A stretch of DNA of 64,000 bases, taken from contig JAACPJ010000002.1 of assembly GCA_009995455.1 (NCBI GenBank), positions 124,001 to 188,000 of the forward strand, given 5' to 3'. The position numbers and the translations under genes were made by a program. Under the pieces are notes generated by a model. It ran no database searches and had not been told where the DNA came from. It saw nothing but the letters and a program-made list of their open reading frames with translations. This document shows, one piece after another, positions 57,604 through 64,000 of the stretch. This DNA comes from a bacterium. GTDB taxonomy: Bacteria; Patescibacteriota; Gracilibacteria; UBA4473. How positions within the stretch are numbered: position 1 is the first letter of the stretch; every line of letters begins with the position of its first letter.

Positions 57604-58563
57604 ATGAAAATTGTATTTCTCGATACGCAACTAATGGGCCCAGATATAGATCTTTCTTCCTTTGAAGCCTTAGGAGAAGTTATGTTTTATGAATCAACCA
57701 CGCCCGAACAAGTGGCCGACCGAATAGAAAACGCTGAAGTTATTATCACGAATAAAGTAAAACTCGACGCTTTTAGTTTATCGGTCGCCAAGTCTTTAAA
57801 AATGGTAGCCTTAACCTGTACCGGTACTGATGGAGTTGATTTAGACTACGCTAAACAAAGAAACATTGCCGTCGCTAATGTGGCTGGATACAGCACTCAA
57901 AGTGTGGTGGAACAAACCTTTGCATTGCTGTTTGCTTTAATGCGTCACACCGCTTGGCACGACGAGTTTGTAAAAACAAAATACGCTCAAAACGCCACCG
58001 GTATGATTACTAGTTTCGAAAGAATGTACCCTGAGTTATCGGGTAAAACCTGGGGTATTTTAGGCCTGGGGAGTATTGGTAAAAAAGTAGCCAGTATTGC
58101 GGAAGCCTTTGGCTGCAAGATAATTTACCACTCAACTTCAGGACGGCATATCGATGGCCCCTATCCCCATGCGACCATGAACCAACTGTGTGAAAAGTCA
58201 GATATTATTTCGATTCATGCCCCTCTTAGTGAAAGAACAAAAAATTTGATCAACAAAGAAAATTTAGAATTAATGAAGCCCAGCGCTTATCTCTTAAACT
58301 TAGGACGCGGAGGCATTGTTAACGAAGCTGATTTAGCAAATGCTTTGAACAATAATCAACTCGCTGGAGCTGGCCTAGATGTTTTTGCAGAGGAACCAAT
58401 TGAAAAGAATAATCCGCTGCTCTCTCTTACAAACTCAGAAAAATTAGTCGCTTCCCCACACATTGCGTGGGCCAGTATTGAAGCGCGCACCAGACTAGCC
58501 GCTGAAGTTATCGCTAACATTGAAGCCTTTAAAAATGGCGAAGAACGGAATCGAGTGGTTTAA
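57604..58563 (+). CDS. D-2-hydroxyacid dehydrogenase (glycerate/hydroxypyruvate type)
   Basis: A 319-aa NAD-dependent dehydrogenase. I use the ATG at 57604 (MKIVFLDTQLMGPD), 22 bases after the MGMT-like stop; the 49 extra residues in the track overlap that gene. Substrate-domain strand VALTCTGTDGVDLDYAKQ, NVAGYSTQSVVEQTFALLFA, NAD-binding GKTWGILGLGSIGKKVASIA, IISIHAPLSERTKNLI, the catalytic Arg region LLNLGRGGIVNEADL, GLDVFAEEP with the Glu, and catalytic His in VASPHIAW. It probably reduces hydroxypyruvate or glyoxylate, or a similar 2-ketoacid; the exact substrate cannot be told. Last of the sufD-mscS-MGMT run. Confidence 0.9.
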   Translation: MKIVFLDTQLMGPDIDLSSFEALGEVMFYESTTPEQVADRIENAEVIITNKVKLDAFSLSVAKSLKMVALTCTGTDGVDLDYAKQRNIAVANVAGYSTQSVVEQTFALLFALMRHTAWHDEFVKTKYAQNATGMITSFERMYPELSGKTWGILGLGSIGKKVASIAEAFGCKIIYHSTSGRHIDGPYPHATMNQLCEKSDIISIHAPLSERTKNLINKENLELMKPSAYLLNLGRGGIVNEADLANALNNNQLAGAGLDVFAEEPIEKNNPLLSLTNSEKLVASPHIAWASIEARTRLAAEVIANIEAFKNGEERNRVV

Positions 58564-59118
58564 TTATTCGGGCCAAGTTTGAATAACTCTTGTAAAAAAA
58601 TCGTCTAAATCTTTGATTGAAGTAGCTCTCCTGGGGTTTGTGGCGAATGTTGTAGAAAGATTCCCACTCGCATGTAATGAGACTAAATCTGCTTCATACA
58701 ACAACATTTTTCTAAGACGATCTTTAGAGCGACTCTCCGTTTCGGCTACTCGAGGGTTTCGGAGATAAATATTATTATCATCCTCTACTGCAGAATCTTC
58801 GTGGCGACGACGTTGAGCAAAGAAAGGTTTAGTCCCTAAACTGGCTAAATTCCGAGACCTGTCCGCAATTTTAAGGCCCTCTAAAATCAGTAAAGCATAC
58901 ATTTTACCCTTTTCGCAATCGGTTAAAGTCTCGCTCGTAACCACTCTTTCTACTAAAAGTTTAAATTTTTGATCTAGCTCTAAATCCGCTAATTCACAAA
59001 CATGCAAAATTCGAGTCACAATAGCGCGCGCTTCATTTTCTAATCGCTTTTGTTGCGCACTAGCCGCCAATGCAGAAATTGCTTCTGGTCCGTGACTGCT
59101 TAAAGGGGTTAACTTCAT
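58564..59118 (-). CDS. Hypothetical helical protein, about 184 aa
   Basis: A soluble, mostly helical protein with no recognised family. Helix-rich stretches include ISALAASAQQKRLENEARAI and LELDQKFKLLVERVVTSETL; a basic, possibly disordered middle (FFAQRRRHEDSAVEDDNN) is followed by a second helical part (SRSKDRLRKMLLYEADLVSL) and the end DLDDFFTRVIQTWPE. The track starts at a GTG at 59124; the ATG at 59118 (MKLTPLSSHG) is more likely. It converges directly on the dehydrogenase, one base apart, and its 5' side faces ftsI with an 80-base gap. Confidence 0.65.
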   Translation of the reverse strand: MKLTPLSSHGPEAISALAASAQQKRLENEARAIVTRILHVCELADLELDQKFKLLVERVVTSETLTDCEKGKMYALLILEGLKIADRSRNLASLGTKPFFAQRRRHEDSAVEDDNNIYLRNPRVAETESRSKDRLRKMLLYEADLVSLHASGNLSTTFATNPRRATSIKDLDDFFTRVIQTWPE

Positions 59119-59204
59119 AACCACAATTTAAATTAAAAAATATTCATGTCAATTATTGAGGTTTATGATTTAGTTATGAAAGCTCTTAAAGACTATATTT
59201 AAGA

Positions 59205-61394
59205 CTATCGATCCGGTGGTACTTCAAAATAATCAAACAAGAATTCAGCAATTCTTTGAAACGTAATAGCGGCTGTTTCAGATCCAAACTGAGAAGTTTT
59301 TGGATAATCGTATTTTACCAGCATCACAAATTTTGGTTCTTGAATCGGACCAAAACCCGCAAAACTCGCAATGGTTGTTCCCACGCCTTCTAAAACTTTA
59401 CCATTACGATAAGTTTGAGACGTACCCGTTTTGCCCATCACGCTGTAACCGCTAACCCGGGCGGCGCGTCCCCCACCAGAAGTCACCACGTTTAACAGCA
59501 TCGATTTTACGGTGTTATAGGCTTCGTTCCCTACTACACGACGAACCACTTCTGGGTGAAAAATTTTAGCGGGACGGCCATCTTGATAACGCACTTCTTC
59601 CACAATAATTGGTTTATATAAATAGCCTCCGTTTGCGAGTGACGCAAACCCCATCACCATTTGCAAAGGCGTTACCGCAATCCCCTGCCCAAACCCTCGA
59701 GTAATGAGTTCTGACTCAGACCAGTCTTGCCAGTATTCAAGCCCCCCGTCGGCTTCACCAGGAAGTTCAACATCGGTGTACTGACCAAACCCGAAATCAC
59801 GCATATATTCGTAGACCAACTTAGAACCCATTTTTCGGGTGACGAAAGCGATACCCGTATTAAGTGATCGGTTTAAAACCGAAATCATACTGGTTGGTCC
59901 GGCGTAAACTCCGTCAGAATTACGAATATTAAAGTCATCAACTTCAACAGGACCCGTATCTTGAAAGAGAGTCGTTGGCGTCACTTCAGCGGCATTAATT
60001 GCCGCGGCCATAGTTAAGGCCTTCATAACAGAACCAGGTTCATACAGATCGGCTACCAGTTTATTTCTGAAGACCGTGGGTCCCCAAACATTGAAATAAC
60101 GAAACAAGCGGCCATCTTCGTTAAGCGTCGGAATTCTTTGGTTAAAGTTTTCGTCTTCCAAATCTAGCTGATATTGCTCTGGTGGAATTTCATATTTCAG
60201 AAAAGCTTTACCGTACTCATTTGGGTCAAAACTTGGCGAATTGGCCATCGCTAAAATTTTACCGGTGTTTGGTTCAACTATTATCACTTGGCCAAAATCA
60301 GCCTGAAAACGTTCGGTATCTTCTTCCAAAATTTTCTCGACTTGCCCTTGAATGACCCGATCAATCGAAATGACAATATCGGCCCCATCTCGAGCTTGCG
60401 TAATACCCGAATCTTTCCCCAGAATTCGTTGCCCCCGTGTATTAGTCGCTCCATAAATATAACCTTCTTGTCCGCGTAAATCTAAATCAAACCGACCTTC
60501 AATCCCGTACTGTCCATTCCCATTTGAATCGACAAACCCCAATACCTGAGACGCTAAAGAACGCTCTGGGTAATATCTCCAATATTCATCTTTCATTTGG
60601 ATACCGCGCATTAAAGAGGCATATCGAGGATTCTCTTTCATTTCGGTAATTTTTTCCGAAACTTCTGGCACAATTTTGTTCACTATTTCCACATAGCGTC
60701 GAGGTCGCCGTTCCAGCAAACTAGTGAGCCTATCCACTTCAATATTTATCATTGGGGCCAAAGCCTGCGCCGTCATCTCAGCATTCAAAATCAGCGTTGG
60801 ATTTGCCACCAAGGTGGTTCCCTCCAAGCTGATACCTCTTAAAGCAAGATTTTCAATTTCGGTAATTCGATTAGGCGCTAAATCACTATCCAGCACCACT
60901 CGAGTTCTTTCCACTTGCCCCAGAATTTCACGTAATTCTTTTTCGTAGGCCGTAATCGCAATTTTTTCTGGTGCGGTCCAAGACTCAGGATCGGTATTAA
61001 TTTCGCAGCCTTCAATTTCTTCACAATGTGCGTGAATTAAAACGGGAGCCAGTAAAGCCGCGACCGCATTAGGGTCCCCTTGTTCTTGTTCATTTAGAGG
61101 CAATTGTGGATTATACTTCGGATAAGCCAAAACTAAAGGATCGACAAACAACATTTTTAAAGTGTTATTCGTCGCCAACGGTGTTAATTCTTCATCGATG
61201 TAGTTTTTATGCACCAAAATCTTCCCTCGTCTGGCCGGTAAAACAGAGCGTTTTTCGTGTTGTAACTTTGCCTCTTGCGCGTAGGTTTCAAAATTTATCA
61301 CTTGCAAACTAAACAATCGCCCCGTAAAAACCACGGCCACCAAAACCAAAGTGATTTTTACAACTTTTAAACGGGCTCCAAAATTAGTTCTCAT
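59205..61394 (-). CDS. ftsI: Penicillin-binding protein / septal transpeptidase FtsI
   Basis: A 729-aa class B PBP that cross-links septal peptidoglycan with FtsW. An N-terminal membrane helix (VVKITLVLVAVVFTGRLFSL) precedes a long pedestal/dimerisation region with RRGKILVHKNYIDEELTPLA and GIEGRFDLDLRGQEGYIYGA. The transpeptidase domain has SVMK (455-458, in YEPGSVMKALT), SLN (510-512) and KTGTS (655-659). No PASTA domains follow. The pedestal contains an insertion rich in Glu/Asp around residues 100-160. A TATAAA box lies six bases before the ATG, a leaderless arrangement. It is isolated from the other division genes here and divergent from rel. Confidence 0.95.
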   Translation of the reverse strand: MRTNFGARLKVVKITLVLVAVVFTGRLFSLQVINFETYAQEAKLQHEKRSVLPARRGKILVHKNYIDEELTPLATNNTLKMLFVDPLVLAYPKYNPQLPLNEQEQGDPNAVAALLAPVLIHAHCEEIEGCEINTDPESWTAPEKIAITAYEKELREILGQVERTRVVLDSDLAPNRITEIENLALRGISLEGTTLVANPTLILNAEMTAQALAPMINIEVDRLTSLLERRPRRYVEIVNKIVPEVSEKITEMKENPRYASLMRGIQMKDEYWRYYPERSLASQVLGFVDSNGNGQYGIEGRFDLDLRGQEGYIYGATNTRGQRILGKDSGITQARDGADIVISIDRVIQGQVEKILEEDTERFQADFGQVIIVEPNTGKILAMANSPSFDPNEYGKAFLKYEIPPEQYQLDLEDENFNQRIPTLNEDGRLFRYFNVWGPTVFRNKLVADLYEPGSVMKALTMAAAINAAEVTPTTLFQDTGPVEVDDFNIRNSDGVYAGPTSMISVLNRSLNTGIAFVTRKMGSKLVYEYMRDFGFGQYTDVELPGEADGGLEYWQDWSESELITRGFGQGIAVTPLQMVMGFASLANGGYLYKPIIVEEVRYQDGRPAKIFHPEVVRRVVGNEAYNTVKSMLLNVVTSGGGRAARVSGYSVMGKTGTSQTYRNGKVLEGVGTTIASFAGFGPIQEPKFVMLVKYDYPKTSQFGSETAAITFQRIAEFLFDYFEVPPDR

Positions 61395-61400
61395 GCGTAT

Positions 61401-61406
61401 TTTATA
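61401..61406 (-). promoter_or_regulatory. -10 box of ftsI, leaderless
   Basis: TATAAA on the minus strand, then ATACGC, then the ATG at 61394. This is a six-base spacing. Confidence 0.6.
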
Positions 61407-61481
61407 CTAAGACTGCGGTCAAAAAAGGCCAAGAAAAATGGACAAAACAACGTTGATCTACCATATTAAATTTTAGCGATT

Positions 61482-63494
61482 ATGAACTTAGCCACTACCC
61501 CAGAATATCAAGCTCAATTTGAACAAGATTTAAACGATATCTTGTATCAAGTAGAACATTATTATCCAAATTTAGATGAAGCTAAAAAGGATAAAATTAA
61601 ACGGGCTTATTGGTTTGCGGAGAAAGCGCATCAAAACCAATCTCGGTTTTCTGGGGAGCCTTACTTCATTCATTTGGTCGCCGCTACCAAAATCTTACTG
61701 CAGATTCAGCCCGATTTAGAAACCATTTGCGCGTGTTTATTACATGACGTAATTGAAGACACCCCCGTGACACCCGATGAAATCGAAAGACGCTTTGGGA
61801 AACGAATTCGGTTTCTTTGTGAAGGGGTCGAAAAAATTACGAAAGTTAGACTTCAAGGAAAAGAACGAGAACTCGAAAGTTTGCGAAAACTATTTGTCGC
61901 TATGGCCAAAGACGTGCGAGTAATTTTTATTAAACTGGCCGATCGAATTCATAATTTATCAACCTTAGATCACGTTCCACCAGAGAAAAGAACCCGAATT
62001 GCCCGAGAATCTTTACAGATATATGTACCAGTCGCCGATCGACTTGGGATTCACGAGTTCAAAACCCAAATGGAAGATTTGTGTTTTAAGAATCTAAATC
62101 CGGAAGAATATGAAATGCTTTCGAATCAGATTAAACAGTCTAAAAAAGTTCGTGAAAAATTTATCAATGCGGCGGAAAAAGAAATCCGAAAATTACTGAC
62201 TAAAGCCGAAGTGGAATTTGTAACGGTTGGTGGTCGAGACAAAAATTTGTATTCAGTGAGTGAGAAACTCAAAAAGAAAAACTGCAATCATGTCTCTGAA
62301 ATTCATGACTTGCTCGGACTTCGCGTGATTGTGAATGAACACTCAGACTGTTATCGAGTACTGGGTTTGATCCACTCACATTGGAAACCAATGCCTGGCC
62401 GATTTAAAGATTACATCGCCGTTCCAAAAGCCAATGGCTACCAAAGTTTACACACCACCGTTCTCGGTTTGGCCCAAAGTAAAGTACCGACTGAAATTCA
62501 AATCCGCACCAAAGCCATGCATTTAGATGCTGAATATGGTCCGGCTGCGCATTGGGCATATAAACAAACTTCAAATGCTCGATTTGATGAAGATTACCTA
62601 GAAAAAACGAGCTGGATTCCAGAAGATTTAGCTGAAATTACTCAGATTAAATCCTCCGAACATTTCTTCCGTTCGATTTCAGAATCTTTATCGGCTAAAA
62701 GAATTCACGTCTTAACCCCTAAAGGTGATGTTAAAAATTTACCCGCTCATTCCACGCCTATAGATTTTGCCTACGCGATTCATACCGATATCGGAAACCA
62801 GTGTTTTGGAGCTAAAGTAAATGGAATTATCAAACCTTTAAATCATGAACTGAGTGCTGGTGATGTGGTGGATATTATGACCAAAGCCGGTCGGGTGCCA
62901 AACCCTGAATGGCTTAAGTTTGTTAAATCTGCCAGTGCGCGACACAAAATTCAAGCCTCAATAAATAGCCATACTAAAGAAGACGAAAAACCACTCGATA
63001 ATTCACCTAGAGTCAAAACTCAGATTCGGACGACTCCACTCGGAGCTGCACCCGTTCGAGAAGCCGGCTTTAACAGTGATCATTCTATTATTATCGGAAA
63101 CGAAAGTGGCCTTGGGCATCATTTCCCAAAATGCTGTAGCCCCTTACCACATCAAGAAATTGTGGCCTATAACACCCGTGGCCGTGATTTTGTAATTCAT
63201 CAAAAGGATTGTAAAATTTTGGCAAAACTAGAGGATGAAAGAAAACTTGAGGCCCAAGTCGTCATGCAAAAAAAATTCACTATTACCGCCAAAGACCGTG
63301 TGGGATTAATGCGTGACTATTCAGCGATTTTAAGTGAACGAGATATTTTTATTTGGGATGTGAAGTTTAAAAAACCAAAGAACGAAACCCTCATAGGAAC
63401 TTTCACGGTGCACATTCCCGACAGTAAAACTTTTCGCGAGGCCATGCAGGCCTTGCAAGGCGTTGATAACGTGAAAGAGGTTCAAGTAATTTGA
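61482..63494 (+). CDS. rel: Bifunctional (p)ppGpp synthetase/hydrolase, RelA/SpoT family (Rel)
   Basis: A 670-aa stringent-response enzyme. The hydrolase HD domain is at the N-terminus (FSGEPYFIHLVAATKIL, CLLHDVIEDTPVTPDE, VIFIKLADRIHNLSTL), so it can degrade (p)ppGpp. The synthetase domain follows (YSVSEKLKKKNCNHVSEIHD, LLGLRVIVNEHSDCYRVLG, GRFKDYIAVPKANGYQSLH, EIQIRTKAMHLDAEYGPAAH). A TGS domain (IHVLTPKGDVKNLPAHSTPI), a zinc-finger-like segment (GHHFPKCCSPLPHQEIVAYN) and a C-terminal ACT domain (TITAKDRVGLMRDYSAILSE) complete it. All domains of the long Rel form are present, so it is likely regulated by the ribosome. It lies just upstream of the tmRNA gene; both relate to stalled or starved translation. 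Confidence 0.95.
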   Translation: MNLATTPEYQAQFEQDLNDILYQVEHYYPNLDEAKKDKIKRAYWFAEKAHQNQSRFSGEPYFIHLVAATKILLQIQPDLETICACLLHDVIEDTPVTPDEIERRFGKRIRFLCEGVEKITKVRLQGKERELESLRKLFVAMAKDVRVIFIKLADRIHNLSTLDHVPPEKRTRIARESLQIYVPVADRLGIHEFKTQMEDLCFKNLNPEEYEMLSNQIKQSKKVREKFINAAEKEIRKLLTKAEVEFVTVGGRDKNLYSVSEKLKKKNCNHVSEIHDLLGLRVIVNEHSDCYRVLGLIHSHWKPMPGRFKDYIAVPKANGYQSLHTTVLGLAQSKVPTEIQIRTKAMHLDAEYGPAAHWAYKQTSNARFDEDYLEKTSWIPEDLAEITQIKSSEHFFRSISESLSAKRIHVLTPKGDVKNLPAHSTPIDFAYAIHTDIGNQCFGAKVNGIIKPLNHELSAGDVVDIMTKAGRVPNPEWLKFVKSASARHKIQASINSHTKEDEKPLDNSPRVKTQIRTTPLGAAPVREAGFNSDHSIIIGNESGLGHHFPKCCSPLPHQEIVAYNTRGRDFVIHQKDCKILAKLEDERKLEAQVVMQKKFTITAKDRVGLMRDYSAILSERDIFIWDVKFKKPKNETLIGTFTVHIPDSKTFREAMQALQGVDNVKEVQVI

Positions 63495-63535
63495 GATTGG
63501 CTGATTGCTATAAATTTTTAAATCATTAAAATAAA

Positions 63536-63566
63536 AGTCCTTAACAATTTAAGGATTGATCTTTTT
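63536..63566 (+). terminator. Possible weak terminator after rel
   Basis: TCCTTA-ACAATT-TAAGGA hairpin followed by TTGATCTTTTT. It lies between rel and the tmRNA, so some readthrough into the tmRNA gene is possible. Confidence 0.5.
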
Positions 63567-63572
63567 GGTAAC

Positions 63573-63999
63573 GGGGGTGCACTGGCTTCGACGGAGTGAA
63601 TCGAAGCTCTGTACGGGCGTTTTCGGTTGGCACAGCGTACCGGTTATCCACGATGTGCAATTCTAAGTGCAACAGCATTTACAAGTAAGTTCAACCAACT
63701 TCGTCAAACTGCAGCTCGAGCTTTAGCTCCTGCTCCAGTATTTGCTTAGTTTTTTGGCTTCTAGGATAAACCCTAGTTGAGCCAACGCTCCTAGGTGATG
63801 TCTCGCTTTACCACGCAGCGTTTCATCAAACTCAGTGGTGTAGAATTTAAAATTTGATCGACTTTAAATTTGAATCTCAGATCACCTTTTCAAGTCTTTT
63901 GTCTGCTTTAAAGCTTGAATCGTAAACAAACAGACTACAAACGTAGAACGTGCATTGTTTCCACTGCGGACGCGGGATCGATACCCGCCACCTCCACCA
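63573..63999 (+). ncRNA. ssrA: tmRNA (transfer-messenger RNA)
   Basis: A complete 427-nt tmRNA. The 5' end GGGGGTGCACTGGCTTCGACGG and the 3' end GCGGGATCGATACCCGCCACC plus TCCACCA pair as a tRNA-Ala-like acceptor (GGGGGTG with CACCTCC), T-arm GCGGG-TTCGATA-like and CCA. With SmpB it rescues stalled ribosomes and adds a degradation tag. In the reading frame ending APVFA-stop, the tag ORF runs from a GCA resume codon (63669) to TAG (63747-63749). This would encode 26 residues starting ATAFTSKF and ending ALAPAPVFA. The resume site is inferred from the AAGT-GCA context; a shorter tag starting at a later codon is possible. Pseudoknot-like segments follow the tag. Confidence 0.95.
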
Positions 64000-64000
64000 A

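Noticed and set aside
1-64000. Alternative genetic code (UGA as glycine, as in Gracilibacteria)
   Set aside because: RF2 is present with SPF and GGQ motifs, and genes such as tkt end at TGA with full-length products.

Overview
The window reads as a chromosomal piece of a small-genome, fast-diverging bacterium of the Patescibacteria/CPR type, with a Peregrinibacteria-like flavour. This is an inference from gene content and style, not from a search. Supporting signs are short compact genes, a stand-alone 5'-nuclease, scattered cell-division genes (ftsA-ftsZ, rsmH-ftsL and ftsI lie apart), S-layer-homology surface proteins, a very short SufD, and almost no Shine-Dalgarno sequences. Several genes have a -10 box only 6-10 bases before the ATG, as in leaderless transcripts. 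UGA is a normal stop: RF2 (prfB) is present with its SPF and GGQ motifs, and transketolase ends in TGA. The glycine-UGA code of the sister Gracilibacteria is therefore not in use.

Layout. 1-9.6 kb holds housekeeping genes: the 3' end of a secreted protein, tRNA-Leu, a glycosyltransferase-like fragment, a 5'-nuclease with a clamp-binding tail, ftsA-ftsZ, a CDF metal exporter, prfB, a Ca2+/cation antiporter, yebC and a 95-aa orphan. 9.7-10.5 kb is a gene-free stretch with a near-consensus promoter, many hairpins and a strong terminator, and is the best candidate here for an undescribed large non-coding RNA. 10.7-27.5 kb is a surface-protein region: one SLH protein, then six large secreted repeat proteins on the minus strand. 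These share a head module, decapeptide and tail-fibre-like repeats, short collagen-like runs and C1q/MAM/IPT-like domains. I read them as fibrous adhesins.

27.5-30.2 kb carries rsmH-ftsL, a small membrane protein, a YrdC/TsaC-type protein and tRNA-Gly. 30.2-33.2 kb is an AT-rich restriction-modification islet bordered by copies of the tRNA-Gly 3' end; its methyltransferase has an N-terminal DNA-binding domain, and its endonuclease gene is frameshifted. 33.3-41 kb contains a secreted PKD/Kazal protein, transketolase, a 736-aa orphan and an SLH-thioredoxin fusion. 41-49 kb holds folP, a SemiSWEET, tmk, a dikinase-like gene split by an in-frame amber codon inside a rhodanese operon, folD, a fatty-acid desaturase and a K+ channel with a zinc ribbon.

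49-58.6 kb carries the Suf iron-sulfur genes sufC, sufB and a minimal sufD. Each suf locus is interleaved with an MscS-type channel gene. A methyltransferase, a DUF389 protein, an MGMT-like protein and a hydroxyacid dehydrogenase lie alongside. 58.6-64 kb ends with ftsI, a RelA/SpoT enzyme and a complete tmRNA encoding an unusually long tag.

Three themes emerge: division and growth control (FtsA/Z/L/I, RsmH, Rel, tmRNA), an expanded cell-surface fibre repertoire suited to attachment, and an acquired, now partly broken restriction system. All family names come from motif recognition by eye; no database search was run.
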